Source: Verrucomicrobiota bacterium (lineage in GTDB: Bacteria > Verrucomicrobiota > Verrucomicrobiia > Chthoniobacterales > UBA10450). From it: 64,000 bases of DNA. A program made the position numbers and the translations under genes. The DNA lies in the NCBI GenBank assembly GCA_003218375.1, contig QHNH01000018.1:1-64000 (forward strand), written 5' to 3'. Shown here in pieces: positions 45,408-53,425 of this stretch; positions within the stretch are counted from its first letter, which is position 1, and the number at the start of each line of letters is the position of its first letter. Below the pieces are notes generated by a model. The model searched no databases. It was not told the origin of the DNA and was given only the letters and a program-made list of their open reading frames with translations.

Positions 45408-46304
45408 TCAGTGTCGAGTGATGAACTGAGCCATCGTAGCCACCGATTCCATGGCTTCAGGAACAAACGGCGCGCCGAATTGCCAGCCGTGCGGCACGTC
45501 CTTCACGATCCGTAGCTCACTCGAAATGCCGGCGGCTAGCGCTTTCCGATGAACCTGGCGCGCATCATCGAGGAGAACTTCTGTTTCGCCCACCTCTATA
45601 TATAAAGGCGGCAGCCCGGCGAAATTCCCAAACAGCGGCGAGGCGAGCGGTGTCTCCGGCGATTGCGATCCAAGATACGCGCTCGCATAGGCGCCGATGT
45701 CTTTGCCATAGAACATCGCGTCGCGTTCCGAATTAGCGATAATGGATTCGCCGCTGCCGGTCATGTCGGTCCACGGCGAGAGACACGCAATGCAGCTCGG
45801 TAACTTTTCGCCCGCGTCGCGCAACGCCATGACCAGCGCGAGCGCGAGGCCGCCTCCAGCAGAATCGCCCGCGACGGAGAGGAACCGCGGATCGATGCCC
45901 GTGGAAACGAGCCAGCGATAACCGGTCACAGCATCATCCACCGCTGCTGGAAAACGATGTTCGGGCGCCAGTCGATAATCGAGTACGAACACCTGCCTTT
46001 TCAGCCGCCGCGCCAGCGGCACTGTGATCGGCCGGTTCGTTTTCGCCGAGCCTGAAATGTAACCGCCTCCATGCAGATAATAGACGACGAAATTTTTCTC
46101 GGCCGCGCCGGGAGGAATAATCCACTCACCTTTTACCGGCCCCGTTACTGGTTCGATCTTCACGCCGCGTGAATGCAGCTTCACGAGCCAGGCCGGAGGC
46201 GCGAATACCCGGCGCGTGAAATCCACCAGGGCGCGCTCGCCCTTTGGCTTTTTCTTCGTGCGCACCCGGACCCACCAACAGCCGAGCCGGCTCTGGAAAC
46301 TCAT
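45408..46304 (-). CDS. Alpha/beta hydrolase, hormone-sensitive lipase family
   Basis: A 298-aa esterase/lipase. HSL-type motifs: YYLHGGGYISGS (oxyanion HGGG), GDSAGGGLALALV (nucleophile Ser), EVLLDDARQVHRKA (Asp) and VPHGWQFG (His). No signal peptide. It acts on short-chain esters in related enzymes; the natural substrate is not evident. Spaced 5-6 nt from its neighbours in the operon. Confidence 0.88.
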   Translation of the reverse strand: MSFQSRLGCWWVRVRTKKKPKGERALVDFTRRVFAPPAWLVKLHSRGVKIEPVTGPVKGEWIIPPGAAEKNFVVYYLHGGGYISGSAKTNRPITVPLARRLKRQVFVLDYRLAPEHRFPAAVDDAVTGYRWLVSTGIDPRFLSVAGDSAGGGLALALVMALRDAGEKLPSCIACLSPWTDMTGSGESIIANSERDAMFYGKDIGAYASAYLGSQSPETPLASPLFGNFAGLPPLYIEVGETEVLLDDARQVHRKALAAGISSELRIVKDVPHGWQFGAPFVPEAMESVATMAQFITRH

Positions 46305-46310
46305 ACCCGT

Positions 46311-47705
46311 TCAGGCCGGACTAGCCGAACCGGTTATGGGAGCGATGCTATCATCCGCGGGAAAAACAAGCTTCCTCCTAAACTCGCGCCGAAGCAGAAG
46401 CAGGTTCACACCAGCCTGTAACAGGACCGACGCGACGGAGAGATACCAAACCTGTTTGATGTGAAAGTCCGGCAGCCGCGATAGGATCACGGCCGGCAAG
46501 GCAAAGAGAAAGAGACGAGTCGCGGAGCTGATCAACGGCGGCCAGGTATTGCCGATTCCCTGGAACACGCTCGATGATGTAAACACGATTCCCATCGCTA
46601 TGAAGTTCAGGGAAATGATCTGCAGATACTCGCTGCCAAAAACGATGACGCTGGGATCGTTGGAAAATCCGCGAATGAATATTCCGGCCGCGAGCTGAGA
46701 TAGGATCGTAAGCAGAACCATGAGGCCACAGGTGATTCCCAGCGCGGAATAGAACGACTGGCGGACACGGTCGGCGCGTCTTCCGCCGAAGTTCTGCCCG
46801 ACGATGGGAGCGACCGCGAAAGCTACGGCGATCACCGGGAGAAACATCGCTTGCATGATACGCGCGCCGACCCCGAAGCCGGCCTGCGCCGCTGCGCCGA
46901 AACCACGAATGATGGCATAAACAACGACGATATAGACAGCCATCATCGCGAATTCCGCGCCAGCCGGAATGCCGATGCACAACATCGACCACCAAATCTT
47001 GAGTCGTGGTTGCCAGAGGGAAGGGCGGAACCGCAGATAGCGGTAACTTCGCTCGAAATAAATCACGGTCAGGATGTTTGCGACCAGGATCGAAAGGAAT
47101 GTCGCCAGGGCCGCGCCGGCCACGCCCAGCTTCGGGAACGGTCCTACGCCAAAGATCAACACCGGCGCCAGGACCATGTTCAAAATCACACTTAGCACTT
47201 GCAACCCGACCGCGGGTTTTATGATCCCCGTGGCTCTCAGTGCCGAACCCAGAGCTACCAGTGGAAACTGAAGCATCAACGAAGGGATGAACCAGAGAAG
47301 ATAGCTTACTGCGAGGTTGGCCGTGAGGGCGTCGGCGCTGAGAGACTGGCTGTACTGGGTCCGAAACGGAAAGGAACAAACACCGAAGATCACGGCGACG
47401 AACAGGGAAAGGATAACCGATTGATTGAAGGCCAGCTCGGCGCCGTTTTGGTCTTTTCTGCCGGCCGCATGCGAGATCACTGTGGTAGTTCCAACGCCCA
47501 GCATTTGGGTGAGAGCTACCACGAACATCAATAAGTTACCGGATAACCCTACGGCAGCGATCGCTTCTTTTCCCAGCCGTCCCACCCAGTAAAGGTCCGC
47601 GAGAAGGTACAAGGTCTGGACGACCATGCTCACCGCCATGAACGACGCCATGTGCAACAGGTGCCTGGTCACCGATCCCTGGGTCATGTCTTTCATGCCG
47701 CTCAT
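46311..47705 (-). CDS. MATE-family efflux transporter
   Basis: A 464-aa inner-membrane protein with twelve predicted helices in two homologous halves. Typical features are the N-terminal HLLHMASFMAVSMVV and YWVGRLGKEAIAAVGLS with a long TM1-TM2, and GVGTTTVISHAAGRKDQNGA. MATE proteins export cationic drugs or metabolites using Na+ or H+ gradients. Substrate unknown. It lies in the operon between the small membrane protein and the esterase. Confidence 0.9.
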   Translation of the reverse strand: MSGMKDMTQGSVTRHLLHMASFMAVSMVVQTLYLLADLYWVGRLGKEAIAAVGLSGNLLMFVVALTQMLGVGTTTVISHAAGRKDQNGAELAFNQSVILSLFVAVIFGVCSFPFRTQYSQSLSADALTANLAVSYLLWFIPSLMLQFPLVALGSALRATGIIKPAVGLQVLSVILNMVLAPVLIFGVGPFPKLGVAGAALATFLSILVANILTVIYFERSYRYLRFRPSLWQPRLKIWWSMLCIGIPAGAEFAMMAVYIVVVYAIIRGFGAAAQAGFGVGARIMQAMFLPVIAVAFAVAPIVGQNFGGRRADRVRQSFYSALGITCGLMVLLTILSQLAAGIFIRGFSNDPSVIVFGSEYLQIISLNFIAMGIVFTSSSVFQGIGNTWPPLISSATRLFLFALPAVILSRLPDFHIKQVWYLSVASVLLQAGVNLLLLRREFRRKLVFPADDSIAPITGSASPA

Positions 47706-47722
47706 AACCTGAAGAAGGCGGG

Positions 47723-48109
47723 CTAGAACTTTCGGGACTTGGTCAGAGTCGCGCCCAGGATGAAGAAACCGGCGGCGAGCGGAATGCAGGCGGCGATCCG
47801 AAGAAAATCAGGGCCGCGCGCCAGCATCCAATCCCTCATCAATTGCGCCCGCTCCGGGCTCATCAGCGCCGTCGCCACCCCGGCGGCAAAGATGAGGACG
47901 CCGATTACGCGGACGGTCTTTGGGGTTCGAGTGGCGTTAGCGGCGACGAGGAGGAACGCGCCGAGAAGCATTCGCGCGATGGCGACGACGTAAATGCCCG
48001 TGGACGTGAAAGAGTATTTGGCGATGTCCATTACTCCTTCCGGCCAGAGAACTCCGGTAAGTCCAAATAAAATCATCAGGACCGAGATGACTAACGCGAT
48101 AATTTTCAT
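47723..48109 (-). CDS. Small membrane protein, four predicted helices
   Basis: A 128-aa hydrophobic protein (MKIIALVISVLMILFGLTGV; AIARMLLGAFLLVAA; VIGVLIFAAGVATAL; FLRIAACIPLAAGFFILG). No enzymatic motif is seen. Its start overlaps the end of the dehydratase gene by four bases. Function unknown; possibly a transport accessory. Confidence 0.65.
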   Translation of the reverse strand: MKIIALVISVLMILFGLTGVLWPEGVMDIAKYSFTSTGIYVVAIARMLLGAFLLVAANATRTPKTVRVIGVLIFAAGVATALMSPERAQLMRDWMLARGPDFLRIAACIPLAAGFFILGATLTKSRKF

Positions 48110-49080
48110 GTGATTGATCCTATCAGTTCGCAGAACTTCTGTAGATCGATATTACCACCGGACACAATCGCCACGATCGGGCCGTTGCCGGCTTTGCCCG
48201 TCAACGCCGCCGCCAGCGGCAACGCGCCCGCGCCTTCGGCGATAACCCGCGCTTTCTCGGCCATCATCCGCATGGCGGCCTTCGTTTGCTCCAGGGTCAC
48301 GACAATAAAACCATCGGCTAACGGCTGCATCCTTTTCCACATTCGCGGAAACATGCTCTGGCCGCCGGCGCCATCGACAAAAGACGCCTGCCAGTTCTTA
48401 AAGACCTGCGGCGAACCTTTCGCGAAGGTGAGCGCCGCGGGCGCCGCGGTCTCCGGTTCCGCGCCCCAAACTTTGATATCGGGCTTCAGCGCTTTGATTG
48501 CGCTTCCTACTCCAGTGATCAGGCCGCCGCCGCCGATGGCCGCAATCACCGCGGCCGTCTCCGGTTCGTCCTCGAGAATCTCGAGACCCATGGTGGCGTG
48601 GCCCGCGATGAAGTTGTCGTCGTCAAACGGATGAACAAAAGTTCCTTCCGCTCCGGGATACGCGCGTTCTTCCAGCGTCTGCCACGCGACTTCGTAGGGA
48701 ACCAGAATCAGCTTCGCGCCGAGCGCGCGCATCCGCTCGATCTTCGAGGCCGGAGCGGTTTCGATGGCGACGACGGTGCTTGGAACTCCAGCGCGCCGCG
48801 CAGCATAGGCGACTCCCTGACCGGCGTTGCCCGCGCTGATCGTCCAGACGCCGCGTTTGCGTTCGGATTCGGAAAGCATGGCCACCGCGTTCGCGGCGCC
48901 GCGGAGCTTATAAGCATTGATCGGTTGCAGGTTCTCCAGCTTGAGCCGGATATCCGGAAATCCGGGACCGAGTTCGAGCCGCAGGAGGGGAGTACGAACG
49001 ATCGTGCCGGCGATTCGTTTGCGGGCTTCGCGAATTTCGGAAAGCTCAATCGGCCGAACAGCGTCAAGCGTGGCAGGCAT
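48106..49080 (-). CDS. Threonine/serine dehydratase-like PLP enzyme (fold type II)
   Basis: A 324-aa pyridoxal-phosphate enzyme. The Schiff-base Lys lies in PINAYKLRGAANA (the family usually has SFKxRGA), the substrate loop in TISAGNAGQGVAYAA and the phosphate-binding glycine loop in AIGGGGLITGVG. It probably deaminates threonine or serine to a 2-oxo acid, or belongs to the related serine/threonine racemase group; the catabolic class is suggested because no ACT domain follows. It leads the five-gene operon and overlaps the next gene by 4 nt. Confidence 0.85.
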   Translation of the reverse strand: MPATLDAVRPIELSEIREARKRIAGTIVRTPLLRLELGPGFPDIRLKLENLQPINAYKLRGAANAVAMLSESERKRGVWTISAGNAGQGVAYAARRAGVPSTVVAIETAPASKIERMRALGAKLILVPYEVAWQTLEERAYPGAEGTFVHPFDDDNFIAGHATMGLEILEDEPETAAVIAAIGGGGLITGVGSAIKALKPDIKVWGAEPETAAPAALTFAKGSPQVFKNWQASFVDGAGGQSMFPRMWKRMQPLADGFIVVTLEQTKAAMRMMAEKARVIAEGAGALPLAAALTGKAGNGPIVAIVSGGNIDLQKFCELIGSIT

Positions 49081-49150
49081 CTCCCGAGCTTACGCCCGAG
49101 CGGCCTTCGGCTTCAAGGAGCGGCGATCTGAAATCGCCATTTTTTGATCT

Positions 49151-49236
49151 GGAGCCGGCACGCCCTCGTGCCGGAGAGGAAGACGTGGCTTCGCCTTCCC
49201 TCAACGGCCTGAGGGCAGGCCGTCTCCAATTCGCAG
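49151..49236. repeat. Left composite REP repeat of the RAYT element
   Basis: An 86-bp unit with two hairpins: CCGGCACGCCCTCGTGCCGG (49155-49174) and CGGCCTGAGGGCAGGCCG (49205-49222). It is repeated in direct orientation on the other side of the RAYT gene (49767-49854). It starts 71 bp before the dehydratase start on the minus strand, so it could affect that promoter. Confidence 0.85.
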
Positions 49237-49263
49237 CCTCGCATTCCTTGCTTCAATTCTCGG

Positions 49264-49743
49264 GTGGCTCATTATTGTCGGGTGGCCCCCCGCCGGCATC
49301 TTGCTCACGTTCCGTCATACGTCGATAACCCGATCGTGTTTTTCACGGCGTGTACGTATCGAAGAAAAGCGATCCTGGACGATGCTCAATGTCACGAAAT
49401 TCTCAGATCGATTTGGACTGAATCAGTTAGGGAGCGCTGGTGGGTCGGTCATTACATCCTCATGCCCGATCACGTTCATTTTTTCGCGCGACCAGAAATC
49501 GACGGTCGGCCGCTGGCTAAATGGGTCCAACTGTGGAAGGGCGTGAGTTCCAGAAGAATTGCGAAAGCTTTGAACATCCCGCCTCCAATTTGGCAGGCTG
49601 ATTATTTCGACCGTTATCTGCGCTCGACGGAGAGCTACTCACAAAAATGGGATTATGTAGAGCAGAATCCGGTGCGCGCCGGTTTGGTGGCGCATTTTGA
49701 AGATTGGCCTTATCGCGGAATTATTCACGATCTAATGCTGTGA
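49264..49743 (+). CDS. REP-associated tyrosine transposase (RAYT, Y1_Tnp/TnpA-REP)
   Basis: A 159-aa single-strand transposase-like protein of the IS200/IS605-type HUH superfamily. The metal-binding HUH is in HYILMPDHVHFFARPE, and the C-terminal block YVEQNPVRAGLV is the classic RAYT signature holding the active Tyr. VFFTACTYRR at the N-terminus also fits. RAYTs bind and cut REP hairpins and are thought to spread them; this one is enclosed by two direct copies of a composite REP (49151-49236 and 49767-49854). The start is GTG 49264. The frame is complete, so the gene may still be active. Confidence 0.95.
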   Translation: MAHYCRVAPRRHLAHVPSYVDNPIVFFTACTYRRKAILDDAQCHEILRSIWTESVRERWWVGHYILMPDHVHFFARPEIDGRPLAKWVQLWKGVSSRRIAKALNIPPPIWQADYFDRYLRSTESYSQKWDYVEQNPVRAGLVAHFEDWPYRGIIHDLML

Positions 49744-49766
49744 AATGCGGCCTACCTGCTGCATTT

Positions 49767-49854
49767 GGAGCCGGCAGAGTCTTCGTGCCGGAGGCGAAAG
49801 ATGTAGCGACTCTTTTCCTCAACGGCCTGAGATCAGGCCGTCTCCAATTCGCAG
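49767..49854. repeat. Right composite REP repeat of the RAYT element
   Basis: An 88-bp direct copy of the unit at 49151-49236, with hairpins CCGGCAGAGTCTTCGTGCCG (49771-49790) and CGGCCTGAGATCAGGCCG (49823-49840). It shares the end ATTCGCAG with the left copy. It supplies the last codons and stop (GLISGR) of the ornithine-cyclodeaminase-family gene. Confidence 0.85.
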
Positions 49855-50730
49855 CGCCGCGTCGTAGACCAGCTTCGCTGCCGCCACGTCCTCGACTGCC
49901 ATCCCGAGCGACTTGAAGATAGTCGTCGCGCCTGGTTCGACGCGCTTCGATCCATTAAGAATTTCGCCCAACTCAGCGAAAGGCATAGCCCCGGAAAGAA
50001 TCACGTCGCCCGATTCATTGCGCGCGCCTTCGTAGGAATCGACGATCACGACATTCCGCATCGCGGCATCGTCCAACTCGCGCCAGTCAGGACGCGATGC
50101 GCCGACGGCGTTTACGTGCGCGCCAGGCTTGAGCCACTCGCCTTTCAGAACCGGTTCGCGCGCGCTCGTGGCCGTCACAATAATATCCGCATCGCGCACC
50201 GCCGCCTCCAACTCCATGGCTTTGATGCCGTGTTGCGCTGCAAAACGGTCTGCTTTCTCAGGATGATGATTCCAAACCCGGATCTCTTCGAAACGGCGGA
50301 CATGCGGGAGCACTTCGAAATGGGCCGCGGCCTGCACCCCGGCGCCGAGCAGCGTCAGCACTTTCGCGTCGCGGCCGGCGAGCGCGTCCGTCGCCACCGC
50401 GGAAACGGCGGCGGTCCGCATTTCGGTAATGTAACGCCCATCCATGAGCGCCAGTGGTTCGCCGGTCTTCGGATCGAACAGCGCGATGACCGCCATGTGC
50501 GTCGGCAATTCGGTACCGGCGTTGCTCGGATAGAAGGTCACCATCTTTATCCCCATCGAATCGCCCGACGCCGGCATGACGCCGAAGAAGCCGCCGTGCT
50601 GCGCGAGGACTCCACGCAGCGGCTGTTTCCATTTTCCCGCCGAGAACTCCGCCAGCACCCGGCGCATCGCCTCAATAAGATCGTCAATCCGAAGCAGCCG
50701 CCGAACTTTCTCTTCCTCGAAGTATTGCAC
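49819..50730 (-). CDS. Ornithine cyclodeaminase / mu-crystallin-family NAD(P)-dependent enzyme
   Basis: A 303-aa protein of the family that includes ornithine cyclodeaminase, alanine dehydrogenase and mu-crystallin. The N-terminal substrate part contains GIKMVTFYPSN (Lys of the active site), and the Rossmann fold runs through LTLLGAGVQAAAHFEVL. NAVGASRPDWRELDD supplies the family-typical Asp region. The reaction (deaminating cyclisation or keto-acid reduction) cannot be fixed. Its C-terminus (GLISGR) is encoded by the right REP repeat, so the original end was probably lost to insertion of the RAYT element. Confidence 0.85.
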   Translation of the reverse strand: MQYFEEEKVRRLLRIDDLIEAMRRVLAEFSAGKWKQPLRGVLAQHGGFFGVMPASGDSMGIKMVTFYPSNAGTELPTHMAVIALFDPKTGEPLALMDGRYITEMRTAAVSAVATDALAGRDAKVLTLLGAGVQAAAHFEVLPHVRRFEEIRVWNHHPEKADRFAAQHGIKAMELEAAVRDADIIVTATSAREPVLKGEWLKPGAHVNAVGASRPDWRELDDAAMRNVVIVDSYEGARNESGDVILSGAMPFAELGEILNGSKRVEPGATTIFKSLGMAVEDVAAAKLVYDAALRIGDGLISGR

Positions 50731-50743
50731 GGCTCAAGCCGTA

Positions 50744-50880
50744 AAGCTCCAAGCACCAACATCCAAGCTCCAAAGAAGCTCCAAGCGTCAAACTTCAAAT
50801 TCCAGCAGCCGCGAGATTTGGTGTTTGGAGCTTGGTGTTTGGAATTTCTCTGGAGCTTGGAGCTTGAGATCTGGAGCTTC
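50744..50880. repeat. Imperfect inverted repeat built from GCTCCAAG units
   Basis: The left side has GCTCCAAG-type units (AAGCTCC AAGCACC, CCAAGCTCC, AAGCTCCAAG) and the right side their complements (TTGGAGCTTGG, GGAGCTTGGAGCTTGAG, CTGGAGCTTC). It fills the 160-bp gap between the cyclodeaminase and the rhodanese. No gene is seen in it. Confidence 0.65.
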
Positions 50881-50890
50881 TGGCCCGCCC

Positions 50891-51409
50891 CTAGTTGCTT
50901 TGCAACGATCCCTCGAAAGTAAGGCCCGACTTCTTCACATCGATCAACGGGCCCAACTCGTAGACATTCGTGTAACCGTAGCTGTAGAGCGTGTTGAACG
51001 TGTAAAGATTCAGCGACGCGGTTATCGCCTTCGCCGGCAAGGCCGTCGGCTCGTTGACGAAGTTATTGTTGCAGTAGATCAGGATCCGGGTGGACTTATC
51101 GGGAAACACCTTCGCTAATTCTTCGGCGGTCACGTCCGGCAGCGACAAGTGCTTCGCGCCTTTGATGTGAAACATCGCGAACTTCGAGTCGCTCCGCGCA
51201 TCGAACACGATCGTGCCTGGTTCCTTCGCCATCCGAATAAACTCTGCTTCGCTCACGCGATGTTTGTCGCGCAGCTTGCCGACCGTTTCCGCGTTTTGAA
51301 GGAACCCCGGATAGTCGATCATCCTGTTGGGGATGACGGCTTCCTCGGCCCTCGGCGAAACCGAACCAGCCAGCAGGAGAACAACCGCAAGGGCGACCAT
51401 GGTCTTCAT
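50891..51409 (-). CDS. Exported rhodanese-domain protein
   Basis: A 172-aa protein: signal peptide (MKTMVALAVVLLLAGSVSP, ATG 51409; the frame goes on to 51559 without a signal) followed by a rhodanese fold (~50-170). The catalytic Cys is in ILIYCNNNF, and VFDARSDSKFAMFHIKGAKH is the CH2A-like entry. Rhodaneses transfer sulfur or act as persulfide carriers; a periplasmic role is inferred from the signal. It is 82 nt from the next gene on the same strand. Confidence 0.82.
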   Translation of the reverse strand: MKTMVALAVVLLLAGSVSPRAEEAVIPNRMIDYPGFLQNAETVGKLRDKHRVSEAEFIRMAKEPGTIVFDARSDSKFAMFHIKGAKHLSLPDVTAEELAKVFPDKSTRILIYCNNNFVNEPTALPAKAITASLNLYTFNTLYSYGYTNVYELGPLIDVKKSGLTFEGSLQSN

Positions 51410-51492
51410 TTGGTAAGTGAGACCACGAGACGTGGTGCGCCGTTCACGAGAAGGTTTTTCTCGTGTCGCTCGGAAGGTTTCGGCGGCGTCCG

Positions 51493-51738
51493 TCAGGCAG
51501 CTCGCGCGGTCAGTTCGCCCGCCAGCTTGCGCATCATTTCCATCCCCGCCGGGCTGCAATAGTCGGTCGCCTTATCCGGAGGAAATTCGTCGCGGACCGA
51601 GATGCATCGCTGCCGGATCTTTTCCAGTTCCGGGTCATCGATTCGGATCGAGGTGAACCCATCCCAATCCCACTGCTTGCCCGTGCCGTTGACGAAACCC
51701 TCGATAGTGTTCGCGACTTCTTCGCGTGTCCTTTTCAT
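51493..51738 (-). CDS. Conserved-looking small protein, function unknown
   Basis: An 81-aa hydrophilic protein (MKRTREEVANTIEGFVNGT; GKQWDWDGFTSIRIDDPELE; CISVRDEFPPDKATDYC). The WDWDGF and ELEKIRQRC segments look like a real fold, and the codon pattern resembles the neighbours, but I do not recognise the family. No signal peptide. It follows the GNAT on the same strand after a 160-bp spacer holding a heptamer repeat. Confidence 0.55.
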   Translation of the reverse strand: MKRTREEVANTIEGFVNGTGKQWDWDGFTSIRIDDPELEKIRQRCISVRDEFPPDKATDYCSPAGMEMMRKLAGELTARAA

Positions 51739-51787
51739 AGGTCGAGGAAAACTATCGCGCGGTCAGGCTTCGGGCAAGGCGAAAGAC

Positions 51788-51835
<48 letters not shown>

Positions 51836-51898
51836 ACAGAAACTCCCTCTCCCTGAGGGAGCGGGCTTGGGTGAGGGTCACCAGAGTTTGTGTCGCTT

Positions 51899-52354
51899 TT
51901 AGGTGGATTGAGAATCCAAGCGCTTCCGATAGGTATGCTGCGTTTTGAGGCGGACGTATCCCACCTTTTCGTAAAAGGGATGCGATTCCGTCCGAACGAC
52001 GTTGCTGCGAACGGAGACTTGATCGAGCCCGCGCCCCCGCGCCCATTGCTCAAGCGCCTCGACAAGACGTCGTCCCACGCCGCTTGTCCGTTCGCCTTCG
52101 GCCACAACCAGTCCGCAAATCTCTCCGATGCGACCGGCGACGAGGAATTCGTGCTCCACGCCGTGAATCCAACCAACGATTTTTCCGCTTATCTCCGCAA
52201 CGAAAACGACATGCTCTTCGCGTCCGCCGAATCGTTCGAGGCGGCGTTGCATGGTTTCGTGATCGACTGGGTAGCCAAGAATGCCGCTGAGTTCGGCCAC
52301 ATCGGCTGCATCTGTGGATCTGGCTCTGCGAACAATGAAATCATTCGTCGCCAT
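51899..52354 (-). CDS. GNAT-family N-acetyltransferase
   Basis: A 151-aa acetyl-CoA-dependent acetyltransferase. The acetyl-CoA loop is seen as LVVAEGERTSGVGRRLVEAL (Q/RxxGxG/A pattern) and the C-terminal motif B as HPFYEKVGYVRLKTQH. The N-terminal IVRRARSTDAADVAEL is typical. The substrate (amino group of an antibiotic, peptide or small metabolite) is unknown. It is divergent from hflK. Confidence 0.88.
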   Translation of the reverse strand: MATNDFIVRRARSTDAADVAELSGILGYPVDHETMQRRLERFGGREEHVVFVAEISGKIVGWIHGVEHEFLVAGRIGEICGLVVAEGERTSGVGRRLVEALEQWARGRGLDQVSVRSNVVRTESHPFYEKVGYVRLKTQHTYRKRLDSQST

Positions 52355-52444
52355 ATGCTCATGTTTAACTCAAATAACCCGGCAGGAGCAACTTTGAGCT
52401 TCGTCCCTGTTCGTTTTTGCTCTAGCTTGCGTCCGCTTTGCCAA

Positions 52445-53425
52445 ATGAATAACCAGCCGCCCGCGGTCATTAGCCTTAATCTGCCGAAGCCACCGCTGCG
52501 ATTAATCGGCGCGGCAGCGTTGGCGATCGTCGCCCTGATTCTCGTCTGGACTTCCTTTTACACTGTGCCGGCGGAGTCCGAAGCGGTCGTGCTGCGTTTC
52601 GGGAAATTCCTCAAGATCGCCGAGCCCGGGCTCCAATTTAAGATCCCGCTCGGGATCGACGAATTCACCCTGGTGCAAACGCGCCGGCAGTTAAAGCTCG
52701 AGTTCGGATTCTACACCTACGGCTACACCAATCCGGACCAGGCGGGCCAGCAACAGGTCGAAGAAAAATCGATGGTCACCGGCGACCTGAACGCGGCCCT
52801 CGTGGAATGGGTCGTCCAATATCGGATCTCCGATCCAAAAGAATATCTCTTCGATGTCCGCAATCCCGGCCAGACTTTGCGCGATTTGTCCGAGGCTGCC
52901 ATGCGGGAAGTCATCGGCGACCGCACCGTGGATGAAGTGATCACCATCGGCCGGCAGGACATCGAGATTTCCGCGCTGGCGCGGATGCAGGACCTTGCGA
53001 CGCGTTACAAGCTCGGCGTGCGCGTGGACCAGGTGCAGTTGAAGAACGTGAATCCGCCGCGGGAAGTGCAGGCTTCTTTCAACGAAGTGAACAAGGCGCA
53101 GCAGGACCGCGAAAACGCGATCAACATCGCCAACGGCGACTACAACGAAGCGGTCCCACGCGCGCGCGGCCAGGCCGACCAGACAATCCGCGGCGCGGAA
53201 GGGTATCGCTTCAAGCGCGTGAACGAAGCGGAAGGCGACATCGCTTCGTTCAACGCCATGCTCGGGCAGTACATCAAAGCGCCCGAGATCACCCGCACCC
53301 GGCTTTACCTCGAGACCATGCAGGACGTTCTGCCCGCGATGGGTCCCAAGATCATCATCGACGATTCGATGAAGCAGCTCCTGCCGATCTTGCCCCTCTC
53401 ACTTAAACCGGAGGCGAAACAATGA
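52445..53425 (+). CDS. hflK: HflK, stomatin-like regulator of FtsH
   Basis: A 326-aa membrane-anchored prohibitin-like protein. One helix (LIGAAALAIVALILVWTSF) is followed by the SPFH domain (VPAESEAVVLRFGKFLKIAEPGL, then IPLGIDEF) and a helical coil (~230-310, DRENAINIANGDYNEA). HflK with HflC forms a cage around FtsH and restrains its proteolysis of membrane proteins. ATG 52445 is chosen; the open frame goes on upstream to 51890 but that part overlaps the GNAT gene in antisense. Confidence 0.92.
   Translation: MNNQPPAVISLNLPKPPLRLIGAAALAIVALILVWTSFYTVPAESEAVVLRFGKFLKIAEPGLQFKIPLGIDEFTLVQTRRQLKLEFGFYTYGYTNPDQAGQQQVEEKSMVTGDLNAALVEWVVQYRISDPKEYLFDVRNPGQTLRDLSEAAMREVIGDRTVDEVITIGRQDIEISALARMQDLATRYKLGVRVDQVQLKNVNPPREVQASFNEVNKAQQDRENAINIANGDYNEAVPRARGQADQTIRGAEGYRFKRVNEAEGDIASFNAMLGQYIKAPEITRTRLYLETMQDVLPAMGPKIIIDDSMKQLLPILPLSLKPEAKQ

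Noticed and set aside
51890-52444. N-terminal extension of hflK by 185 codons
   Set aside because: The extension is antisense to the GNAT gene and lacks HflK similarity; homology begins at ATG 52445.
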